7,337 nt of DNA, from NCBI GenBank assembly GCA_003153585.1, contig PLZZ01000029.1, positions 206 through 7,542 of the forward strand, read 5' to 3'. Position 1 is the stretch's first letter. Each line of letters opens with the position of its first letter. Below the pieces are notes generated by a model, which made no database searches, was not told where the DNA came from, and saw nothing but the letters and a program-made list of their open reading frames with translations. A program made the translations under genes and the position numbers. This DNA comes from Acidobacteriota bacterium (GTDB lineage Bacteria; Acidobacteriota; Terriglobia; Acidiferrales; UBA7541). Shown here one piece after another: positions 1 through 6,220 of the stretch.

Positions 1-1
1 C

Positions 2-958
2 CTCGGCGGCCACTTCTTCGACACGCAGGCCGGCGGAGCTGCCGTCCTCTGGATGCACTTCTTCTGGATTTTCGGTCACCCGGAGGTCTATGTCCTGATT
101 ATTCCGTGCTTCGCGTTTGCTTCGGAAATCATTCCGGTTTTTTCCCGCAAGCCCATCTTCGGATATCCGGTCATGGTGGGTGCAACTATCGCTATCGGGT
201 TCATAAGCATGAGCGTCTGGGCTCACCACATGTTCACAGTCGGGATGTCCTCTTACGGAAACGCTTTCTTTACGGCCACTACGATGGTCATTGCTGTTCC
301 CACCGGGATCAAGATTTTCAACTGGATCGGGACGATGTGGGGCGGCAAGATTCAGTTCCGGGCTCCCATGCTTTTCTGCATTGGTTTCTTGTTCCAATTC
401 CTGATCGCAGGCCTAACCGGAATTATGCTGGGAGCTTCGCCGTTTAACTGGCAGCTCGGGAACTCTTACTTTGTGGTCGCGCATTTTCATTACGTCATCG
501 TGGGAGGAATTCTCTTTACCGTTTTCGGAGCTTTCTACTACTGGTTTCCAAAAATGAGCGGGCGCATGTACAGCGAGGCGCTCGCCAAATGGCACTTCTG
601 GCTTTTCTTGATCGGTTTTCATCTGACATTTGATTTCATGCACATCCCGGGAATGTTGGGGATGCCTCGCCGGATCTATACCTACGAGCCCGGTCGCGGG
701 TGGGAAATCTGGAACCTGATCGTCACGATCGGCGTGTTCTTTCAGATTGCCGGAGTGCTGGTGTTTGTCGTCAATCTTTTGTGGTCACTCCTAAAAGGGG
801 AGCCTGCCGGGAATGATCCCTGGGACGCGTGGACGCTGGAGTGGTCCACGACTTCGCCTCCCCCGGATTACAACTATGCGACGATCCCGGTGGTTGAAAG
901 CCGGCGTCCACTCTGGGATCTTAAACATCCGGAAGATCCGGATTGGAAATATGAATAA
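2..958 (+). CDS. ctaD: Cytochrome c oxidase subunit I, A1-type (5' end off window)
   Basis: This is the catalytic subunit of an aa3-type haem-copper oxidase, an integral membrane protein that reduces O2 to water and pumps protons. The reading frame is open from base 2, so the ATG at 53 is an internal Met and not the start. About 318 C-terminal residues are visible. Numbering from base 2: the helix VI motif GHPEVY (25-30) supplies a CuB histidine (H26), the proton-channel glutamate (E28) and the tyrosine that is cross-linked to the histidine (Y30), which marks the A1 subtype. H75-H76 (AHHMFTVG) are the other CuB ligands. PTGIKIFNW carries the K-channel lysine (K104). H161 and H163 (AHFHYV) are the expected axial ligands of haem a3 and haem a. 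MPRR (R223-R224) matches the arginine pair that contacts haem propionates. No key residue is missing. It heads the visible part of an operon; subunit II would be expected upstream. Confidence 0.97.
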   Translation, partial: LGGHFFDTQAGGAAVLWMHFFWIFGHPEVYVLIIPCFAFASEIIPVFSRKPIFGYPVMVGATIAIGFISMSVWAHHMFTVGMSSYGNAFFTATTMVIAVPTGIKIFNWIGTMWGGKIQFRAPMLFCIGFLFQFLIAGLTGIMLGASPFNWQLGNSYFVVAHFHYVIVGGILFTVFGAFYYWFPKMSGRMYSEALAKWHFWLFLIGFHLTFDFMHIPGMLGMPRRIYTYEPGRGWEIWNLIVTIGVFFQIAGVLVFVVNLLWSLLKGEPAGNDPWDAWTLEWSTTSPPPDYNYATIPVVESRRPLWDLKHPEDPDWKYE

Positions 959-961
959 ACC

Positions 962-966
962 AGGAG
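962..966 (+). promoter_or_regulatory. Ribosome binding site for ctaE (supports TTG start)
   Basis: AGGAG lies 7 bases before the TTG at 974, an ideal spacing. It lies just after the ctaD stop and decides the start, because no ATG occurs in this frame until about 1046, which would remove the conserved N-terminal segment ahead of the first membrane helix. Confidence 0.75.
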
Positions 967-973
967 AACTCGT

Positions 974-1570
974 TTGAGTAGCGTCGCAGTTGCACGACCA
1001 TCGAATGAATCCGCTTGGGTTCTTCCCTCGCGCGGGCGCGTGGGAATGTTTACCCTGATTGCCGCTGAATCTGCGGTCTTCACCATTTTTGTGGTCGCTT
1101 ACATTTATTACATAGGGAAAAGCCCGTCGGGCCCCACGCCGAAGGATTTGCTTGAGCTACCCATCTTTAGCACGGTCTGCCTGCTCTCAAGCAGTCTCAC
1201 GATTCATCTAGCTGTAAGGGCTCTGCGACAGGGAAGAGTCGGCGTGTTCGGATTTTGGTGGTTCCTAACGATGGCTCTTGGCGCGATTTTTCTGGTGGCA
1301 ACGGGCCGCGAATGGCATCACCTGATTTACGAAAAAGGTCTGACCATCAGCACGAATCTTTTTGGCACAACGTACTACTCGCTCGTGGGACTACATGCTT
1401 TTCACGTCACCGTAGGTCTGCTCGCTATCGCTCTCGCCATGATTTTCACTCTTCTAGGTAAAGTGAAGCCGGAGCATAGCGAGCGGTTGGACGTCTTCTC
1501 GTTGTATTGGCATTTCGTTGATGTGGTCTGGGTCATTGTGTTCACTGTGGTCTACGTGATCGGTCGCTGA
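974..1570 (+). CDS. ctaE: Cytochrome c oxidase subunit III
   Basis: Subunit III of the aa3-type oxidase, a membrane protein that stabilises the catalytic core and helps sustain proton uptake. The 198-residue product has five predicted membrane helices (about 24-47, 64-84, 93-110, 131-158 and 173-196), the usual count and length for the short bacterial form of this family. Family signatures are visible: the glutamate of the first helix (E32 in AAESAVF), GREWHHL at 111-117, the helix 4 stretch with H141 and H144 (GLHAFHVTVG), and the C-terminal YWHFVDVVW (178-186). The start is TTG, chosen for its well-placed AGGAG. The gene begins 15 bases after the ctaD stop and is followed after 15 bases by the unrecognised membrane protein, so it is probably co-transcribed with both. 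Confidence 0.96.
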   Translation: MSSVAVARPSNESAWVLPSRGRVGMFTLIAAESAVFTIFVVAYIYYIGKSPSGPTPKDLLELPIFSTVCLLSSSLTIHLAVRALRQGRVGVFGFWWFLTMALGAIFLVATGREWHHLIYEKGLTISTNLFGTTYYSLVGLHAFHVTVGLLAIALAMIFTLLGKVKPEHSERLDVFSLYWHFVDVVWVIVFTVVYVIGR

Positions 1571-1585
1571 GGAAAACCAAGTCGC

Positions 1586-2452
1586 ATGCATCGCTCTGAT
1601 TCACGAACGGAAGCACCCGAAGCCATTCCAGGCACGATCAAGCTGCCCGCGCCGACCGCTTGGCCCATCGTCTTTGCCTTTGGCATTACGCTGCTCCTGG
1701 CCGGACTGCTCACGAGTCCTTCGGTCAGCATTCTCGGAGCGATCCTGGCTGTGACTGGGTGTATCGGCTGGTTCCAGGACGTGCTTCCCCACGAAAAGGA
1801 GGAGACGGTCGAAGTCAAAGCGGAAGTGTCCGTGATCACCACTCCGCGGCGCGAAGTCGAAAGGTTGCCGGTTGCACCCGAGCTTCCGCGAGCTCTGCTT
1901 CCACTCGAGACATATCCCGTGTCCGCAGGAATTAAAGGTGGCCTGGCCGGCAGCGTGGCCATGGCTGTACTCGCGTGCCTCTACGGTGTTCTCAAGCAAC
2001 ATAGCATTTGGTATCCGATCAACCTGCTAGCCGCGACGATCTACGGACAATCGCTGCAGTTAACGCCGGCGACGTTGAATGCGTTTCACCTAGGCAGTTT
2101 CGTGGTGGCAAGCTTCATTCATCTGCTCACGTCCTTATTAGTGGGCCTGCTGTACGGAGCCATGCTGCCAATGTTTCCTCGCCGCCCAATTCTTCTGGGA
2201 GGCGTGATAGCGCCGATTCTCTGGACCGGATTGCTCCACAGCGTCCTGGACCTTATAAATCCGCTGCTCAACCAGCATATTGATTGGCCTTGGTTTGTGG
2301 CTTCGCAGTTTGCGTTCGGTATCGTCGCGGGATTGGTCGTGGTGCGCCAGCAGCGCGTGCGTATCCGCCAGTTCGTACCTTTTTTGATGCGTGCTGGTTT
2401 TGAAGGGCCGGGCATCACGAAAGAAAAGCAGGAGAAGGACGGGTCGCGATGA
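1586..2452 (+). CDS. Membrane protein with oxidase subunit IV-like N-terminus, function unknown
   Basis: I do not recognise the whole protein (288 residues). Residues about 20-68 (PAPTAWPIVFAFG through GWFQDVLP) look like the two-helix segment found as a small fourth subunit in some bacterial aa3/caa3 oxidases; this is a resemblance by eye. A charged, proline-containing linker follows (about 69-110). The C-terminal half has four predicted helices (about 113-135, 163-192, 200-222 and 234-254) containing several histidines in or near the membrane (H168, H179, H218, H231) and D222, then a basic tail. The start is ATG with GAGGA at 1569-1573, spaced rather long at 12 bases. Its stop overlaps the ATG of the dihaem cytochrome gene (ATGA), which suggests translational coupling. 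Position between oxidase and bc genes suggests an accessory subunit or assembly protein. A real gene is very likely; its role is inference. Confidence 0.88.
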   Translation: MHRSDSRTEAPEAIPGTIKLPAPTAWPIVFAFGITLLLAGLLTSPSVSILGAILAVTGCIGWFQDVLPHEKEETVEVKAEVSVITTPRREVERLPVAPELPRALLPLETYPVSAGIKGGLAGSVAMAVLACLYGVLKQHSIWYPINLLAATIYGQSLQLTPATLNAFHLGSFVVASFIHLLTSLLVGLLYGAMLPMFPRRPILLGGVIAPILWTGLLHSVLDLINPLLNQHIDWPWFVASQFAFGIVAGLVVVRQQRVRIRQFVPFLMRAGFEGPGITKEKQEKDGSR

Positions 2453-3183
2453 GGATTCCTCCGCCCATCCTCGCCGTAGGCATCTCTGCACTTTGTTTGT
2501 GCGGATGCACTAATGCACCGGGGCGGCCGACTCCGGGGGATGTTCCAATCGTTCCCAGCGAGATTTCAGATTTCAACATGCTGTATGCGCAGAACTGTTC
2601 GGGCTGTCACGGGTCGGAAGGGAAGGGTGGAGCTGCAATCGCACTCGGCGATCCTGTATATCTCGCGATTGCGGATGACGCGGTGCTACATGGAGCGGCG
2701 ACGAATGGAATTCCCGGAACCTCGATGCCTGCTTTTGCGCAGAGCGCCGGAGGCATGCTCACTGACAAACAGGTCGATGTGATAGTTCGCGGAATTCGCG
2801 AACGTTGGTCCAAGCCAGATGTTTTGCAAGGAGCGAACCCGCCACCGTACTCTTCTTCCGAGACGGGCGATGCTTCGCGCGGATCGAAAGCTTATTCCGC
2901 CTATTGCTCTTCCTGTCATGGCGACGGCGGCCGCGGCGGCCAAAAGGCAGGTTCCATCGTGAATGGATCGTTCCTTGCTCTACTCACCGATCAAGAACTT
3001 CGTACCATTGTAATTGTGGGACGTCCTGAATTGGGAGCGCCGGACTGGCGCGGTGATATTCCAGGAAAGCCAATGTCCGCACAGGATATTTCCGACGTCG
3101 TGGCTTGGCTCGCCTCCCAGCGGCCGAAATTCCCCGGCCAGCCTTATTTGAACACCGCCAAATCGACGGGAGAAGTCCGATGA
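2449..3183 (+). CDS. Dihaem cytochrome c lipoprotein
   Basis: A 244-residue exported cytochrome c with two class I haem domains. The N-terminus is a lipoprotein signal with the lipobox-like LCGC, putting the lipidated cysteine at C20, so the protein should be anchored on the outer face of the cytoplasmic membrane or in the periplasm. The first domain has CSGCH at 50-54 and the likely methionine ligand M93 (GTSMPAF). The second has CSSCH at 153-157 and likely M209 (GKPMSAQDI). Both sites are followed by a glycine-rich GxGGxGG-like turn, suggesting domain duplication. The ATG overlaps the preceding stop as ATGA, and AAGGA at 2435-2439 is 9 bases upstream. The likely role is electron transfer between the bc-type complex and oxidase encoded on either side. 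Its dihaem nature recalls QcrC of Actinobacteria, but it lacks the C-terminal membrane helix of QcrC and is instead lipid-anchored. Confidence 0.93.
   Translation: MRIPPPILAVGISALCLCGCTNAPGRPTPGDVPIVPSEISDFNMLYAQNCSGCHGSEGKGGAAIALGDPVYLAIADDAVLHGAATNGIPGTSMPAFAQSAGGMLTDKQVDVIVRGIRERWSKPDVLQGANPPPYSSSETGDASRGSKAYSAYCSSCHGDGGRGGQKAGSIVNGSFLALLTDQELRTIVIVGRPELGAPDWRGDIPGKPMSAQDISDVVAWLASQRPKFPGQPYLNTAKSTGEVR
3168..3172 (+). promoter_or_regulatory. Ribosome binding site for the Rieske gene
   Basis: GGGAG lies 7 bases before the ATG at 3180, inside the end of the cytochrome c gene. It favours this start over upstream in-frame alternatives, and the resulting protein begins directly with a Tat-type signal. 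Confidence 0.65.
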
Positions 3184-3722
3184 CTCTTCCAGCAGGTTTT
3201 AGCAGGCGCGATCTTTTCATGAAGATCGGGATTTTCTTGAACGGCATCGTTGCGGTGATTCTAGGCGTGCCGATTGTGCGCTACCTTCTCTCTCCGGTTG
3301 CTCACGAGCGGAAGGGAAGTTATGACTCCTGGGTTCCCCTCGGCAGTCTCGAACAGTTTCCTCCGGGTCAGACTCGGCTTGCCACCTATCGAGATCCTGT
3401 TGTGAGTCCAACGGATGGGGAAACGGCAGATATCGCCTGCTGGGTCCGAAATGTGGATGGACAAACCTTCCAGGTGTTTGCGATTAACTGCGCGCACCTC
3501 GGATGTCCTGTTCGCTGGTTCCCGCAATCTAACCTGTTCCTGTGCCCCTGCCATGGCGGAGCCTACTACCAGGATGGCTCCCGCGCCTCCGGCCCTCCAG
3601 AGCGCGGATTGTTCGAATACCATTACAAGATCGATGGTAGGAAGTTGTTGATTAAGGCCGGCGAGATGCCGACGCCAGGCCAAGCTTCCAGTATCGTTCG
3701 AGAGATAAGCCCGTGCGCCTGA
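3180..3722 (+). CDS. qcrA: Rieske iron-sulfur protein of a bc-type complex
   Basis: The [2Fe-2S] subunit that takes the first electron from quinol at the Qo site. It is 180 residues from the ATG that overlaps the cytochrome c stop (ATGA). Residues 8-15 (SRRDLFMK) form a twin-arginine signal followed by a hydrophobic segment (about 16-37), which in this family usually stays as a membrane anchor after Tat export of the folded protein. Cluster box I is CAHLGC (C104, H106, C109) and box II is CPCHGG (C122, C124, H125, G126, G127). C104, H106, C122 and H125 bind the cluster, and C109-C124 should form the disulfide. The proline loop GPP is at 138-140. G127 replaces the serine of high-potential Rieske proteins, while the cluster-contacting tyrosine (Y129) is kept, consistent with a lower potential and menaquinol as donor (inference). 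It overlaps the cytochrome b start by 10 bases. Confidence 0.96.
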   Translation: MTLPAGFSRRDLFMKIGIFLNGIVAVILGVPIVRYLLSPVAHERKGSYDSWVPLGSLEQFPPGQTRLATYRDPVVSPTDGETADIACWVRNVDGQTFQVFAINCAHLGCPVRWFPQSNLFLCPCHGGAYYQDGSRASGPPERGLFEYHYKIDGRKLLIKAGEMPTPGQASSIVREISPCA

Positions 3723-5200
3723 TCAAATCGATCGGCGATTGGCTGGACGCGCGCCTTCAACTTGGTGCCACCATCCGCGAGACCGCCGAGCATTCCGTTC
3801 CGCGCGAAACCGCGAGCTGGTTTTATGTTTTCGGCAGCGCTGCCTTCGTCGTGTTCATGCTTCAGATCGTTACGGGCATCATGCTGGCGCTCATCTACGT
3901 GCCTTCCGCCGGTGAAGCTTGGAACAGCCTTCAGACTCTTAATCACAGCGTCACGCTGGGCTGGTTCATTCGGGGCCTGCACGGATGGGGCTCGGACTTC
4001 ATGGTTGCAATCGTTCTGATCCATATGGTCCAAGTCTTTTTGTTCGGCGCGTACAAGTATCCGCGCGAACTAACCTGGATTGTCGGCGTTTTTCTCTTGC
4101 TAATGACCCTTGGCATGGCCTTCACCGGCCAAGTTCTCAGATTTGATCAAGACGCCTACTGGGGTCTTGGAATCGGGGCATCGATTGCGAGCCGCGTCCC
4201 GCTGATGGGACCTCCCATCGTGAATTTAATGCTGGGGGGCCCGATCATCGCTGGAGCAACTCTTTCGAGATTCTTCGCCCTTCACGTGTTCGTTATTCCT
4301 GGATTACTCATCGCGTTTGTCGCGGTGCATCTGCTGATGGTCGTTAAGTTGGGGATCAACGAGTGGCCCATGCCGGGGCGGGTGGTCCGCAAGGCGACAT
4401 ATATTAAGGAGTATCACGAGCTGACGAAAAGGGACGGGATACCTTTCGTTCCGGCGGCAGTTTGGAAGGACCTAGTCTTCTCAGCCTTCATCTTGCTTTC
4501 GGTTGCTGCCTGCGCCGTCTACTTCGGTCCTTTTGGTCCGTCAGGCCCTCCGAATCCTACGATCATTCAAACCGCGCCGCGTCCTGATTTTTTCTTCTTG
4601 TGGCTCTACGCCATACTCTCGCTCTTGCCGCCGTCCATGGAAACTCCCGCTTTGCTTATCGGGCCCGTGGTTGTAATTCTCGGACTCCTGCTCTTGCCGT
4701 TCCTTTTCGGTGAAGGCGAAAAAAGCTGGCGGCGCAGGCCTGTTGCCGTACTCACGATTCTGCTCGTGGCAGTCGCGTTGGGAACGTTTACGCGTCTCGC
4801 TGGAAATGCACCGTGGAGCCCGGTGATGGACGCATGGAGTGGAATTCCGATTCCGGCCGAGTTTCTGCACAACCGCTCCGCGCTCGAGCGCCAAGGCGCC
4901 CTCGTTTTCCAGGTGAAGCAATGTCACAACTGCCACTCGCTCGACAATCAAGGCGGAAAGCGCGGACCGGCTCTCGATGCCGTGGCCGTTCGGTTGACAC
5001 AGGATCAACTGATTCGGCAGGTGATCCAGGGCGGCGGCAACATGCCCGCGTACGGGAAGAATCTGAGCCCCGCGGAGACGACGGCTTTGGTCGCGTTCCT
5101 TGAGACGTTGCATCCTGCAGGACAATCGCCGGCACGCGACGCCTCGCGTGCTGTCGCGCTCCAACCGGATTCCGCAACGCCATCTTCGGGTCACCCGTAG
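3713..5200 (+). CDS. qcrB: Cytochrome b (b6 + subunit IV) fused to a C-terminal cytochrome c domain
   Basis: The membrane core of the quinol:cytochrome c oxidoreductase, 495 residues. Residues about 1-220 are the b6-like four-helix part. Haem b ligands are H90 and H104 in helix B and H191 and H206 in helix D; the 14-residue gap in helix D is the b6 type, not the 13 of mitochondrial cytochrome b. Residues about 250-360 are subunit IV-like, with PDFF at 291-294 in place of the PEWY Qo motif. GQVLRFDQDAYW (139-150) occupies the place of GYxLPW. After a linker, residues about 390-467 form a class I cytochrome c domain with CHNCH at 404-408 and the likely methionine ligand M444. An Ala/Pro/Ser-rich tail ends the protein. 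The start is GTG inside the end of the Rieske gene with only a weak ribosome site, so coupling is likely. An ATG start is not available nearby. Valine at 39 aligns with the haem c_n cysteine of b6, so that extra haem is probably absent. Confidence 0.95.
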   Translation: MRLIKSIGDWLDARLQLGATIRETAEHSVPRETASWFYVFGSAAFVVFMLQIVTGIMLALIYVPSAGEAWNSLQTLNHSVTLGWFIRGLHGWGSDFMVAIVLIHMVQVFLFGAYKYPRELTWIVGVFLLLMTLGMAFTGQVLRFDQDAYWGLGIGASIASRVPLMGPPIVNLMLGGPIIAGATLSRFFALHVFVIPGLLIAFVAVHLLMVVKLGINEWPMPGRVVRKATYIKEYHELTKRDGIPFVPAAVWKDLVFSAFILLSVAACAVYFGPFGPSGPPNPTIIQTAPRPDFFFLWLYAILSLLPPSMETPALLIGPVVVILGLLLLPFLFGEGEKSWRRRPVAVLTILLVAVALGTFTRLAGNAPWSPVMDAWSGIPIPAEFLHNRSALERQGALVFQVKQCHNCHSLDNQGGKRGPALDAVAVRLTQDQLIRQVIQGGGNMPAYGKNLSPAETTALVAFLETLHPAGQSPARDASRAVALQPDSATPSSGHP

Positions 5201-5207
5201 AATTTCC

Positions 5208-6071
5208 ATGACCTCTGAGATTCAAATTGTTTTGGAATCCTGGTCCACTCCCATCGGAGTGAATGTGTCGTTGGGTCTCGTAGCTCTGGTCTATACGAGA
5301 GGCTGGCTTCGTCTCCGCATTGTTTTCCCGCGACTGATTTCAGCGTGGCGGCTTGCAGCATTTTGGGCTGGAATCGTTTCAGTGTGGATCGCGATTGGAT
5401 CGCCGGTGGACGCGTTTGACGAGGTTTCGCTCTCCGTTCACATGCTGCAGCATCTCTTGCTCATGTCGATCGCTCCTCCTTTGATTTTGCTCGGCGCACC
5501 AGCACTCCCGCTTCTTAAGGGTCTACCGCAATGGCTAGCTCGCAGCGCCGTGGGCCCATTTCTCCAGTGGGGTGTAGTGAAATGGTTCGGCCGTTTTCTC
5601 GCCAACCCTGCGATTTGTTGGCTCGCCGCCGCGCTCGCCTTGATCGGTTGGCATGTCCCCGCCGTATTTGAGCTGGCATTGCGGTGGAAGTGGTTGCATG
5701 AATTGGAGCACGCATGTTTTTTCGGCGCCGGCCTTCTGTTTTGGTGGCCGGTCGTTCAGCCCTGGCCAAGTACGCCGAGGTGGCCTCGGTGGTCCATACC
5801 CTTGTACCTTTTTTTTGCCACCTTGCCGTGTGACGCTCTCTCGGGGTTTCTTGTGTTCTGCGATCGCGTTGTCTATTCATCTTATCTTTCTGCACCTCGA
5901 CTCTTTGGTATTTCAGCGCTCCAAGATCAGGAATGCGCGGCCGCCCTGATGTGGACCTGCGTAACGATCATCTTTTTGGTTCCGGCAGTCATTGTCACAC
6001 TCCATATTCTTTCGCCTCAGAAAGAGCAGTTGCCGCCGGAAACCTGGTCCGGATTTTCCACCGGATATTGA
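5208..6071 (+). CDS. ctaG: Cytochrome c oxidase assembly factor CtaG (caa3 type)
   Basis: A multi-helix membrane protein of the CtaG_caa3 family, needed for maturation of aa3/caa3 oxidases and thought to act in copper delivery. It is 287 residues from the ATG at 5208, 7 bases after the cytochrome b stop; there is no strong ribosome site, so coupling is likely. An upstream in-frame TTG at 5100 would add 36 arginine-rich residues encoded inside the cytochrome b gene and was rejected. Family marks: SVHMLQHLLLM with H78 and H82, the following APPLILLGAP, GWHVP with H149, LHELEH with H164 and H168, the FWW at 178-180, and LQDQECAAALMW (239-249) matching the family's DQ-containing loop. The conserved histidines are plausible copper ligands. 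About seven hydrophobic segments can be seen. It is the last gene of the operon, and its placement fits maturation of the oxidase encoded upstream. Confidence 0.94.
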   Translation: MTSEIQIVLESWSTPIGVNVSLGLVALVYTRGWLRLRIVFPRLISAWRLAAFWAGIVSVWIAIGSPVDAFDEVSLSVHMLQHLLLMSIAPPLILLGAPALPLLKGLPQWLARSAVGPFLQWGVVKWFGRFLANPAICWLAAALALIGWHVPAVFELALRWKWLHELEHACFFGAGLLFWWPVVQPWPSTPRWPRWSIPLYLFFATLPCDALSGFLVFCDRVVYSSYLSAPRLFGISALQDQECAAALMWTCVTIIFLVPAVIVTLHILSPQKEQLPPETWSGFSTGY

Positions 6072-6155
6072 AACGGCGGGCAAAAGCGGAATCATCAACC
6101 CCTGGGCCAAGAGATAAATTAAAATCATTCGCGTGCCCGCTCCTGATGTGAGATA

Positions 6156-6185
6156 TTGCGCGAGTATCGTTATGTTTCGTAATAT
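6156..6185 (+). promoter_or_regulatory. Possible sigma70-type promoter
   Basis: TTGCGC (6156-6161) and TAATAT (6180-6185) are separated by 18 bases, with three and four matches to the -35 and -10 consensus. They lie in the 149-base gap 6072-6220, which is more AT-rich than its surroundings and contains no gene. The site would serve the gene at 6221. It is a weak match and rests mainly on position. I found no convincing rho-independent terminator for the operon in the gap: a 5-bp stem (6048-6052 with 6061-6065) lies within the ctaG end and lacks a T run. Confidence 0.25.
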
Positions 6186-6208
6186 AGCGTTTTCTTTCTC
6201 TTTATGGC

Positions 6209-6212
6209 GAGG
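6209..6212 (+). promoter_or_regulatory. Ribosome binding site for the gene at 6221
   Basis: GAGG is placed 8 bases before the ATG at 6221. An in-frame TAG at 6185-6187 closes the frame upstream, so 6221 is the only ATG start available, and this site supports it. Confidence 0.55.
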
Positions 6213-6220
6213 CGCAAACA

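Noticed and set aside
53..55. ATG at 53 as the start of ctaD
   Set aside because: The frame is open and encodes conserved subunit I sequence (GGHFFDTQAGG) from base 2, so this Met is internal.
3105..3179. Upstream extension of the Rieske gene to a TTG-type start at 3105
   Set aside because: It would add 25 residues overlapping the cytochrome c gene and displace the Tat signal from the N-terminus; ATG 3180 has a good ribosome site and an ATGA overlap.
5100..5207. Upstream extension of ctaG to 5100
   Set aside because: The extra 36 residues are arginine-rich shadow sequence of the cytochrome b tail and are unlike CtaG N-termini; ATG 5208 begins a normal family N-terminus.
4541..5209. Long minus-strand ORF (222 codons) opposite the cytochrome b-c gene
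   Set aside because: It lies wholly opposite a clear family gene, its translation is low-complexity and charged with no recognisable motif, and its codon pattern mirrors the + strand gene.
6048..6065. Hairpin TCCGG/CCGGA near the end of ctaG as a terminator
   Set aside because: The stem is only 5 bp, lies before the stop codon, and is not followed by a T run.
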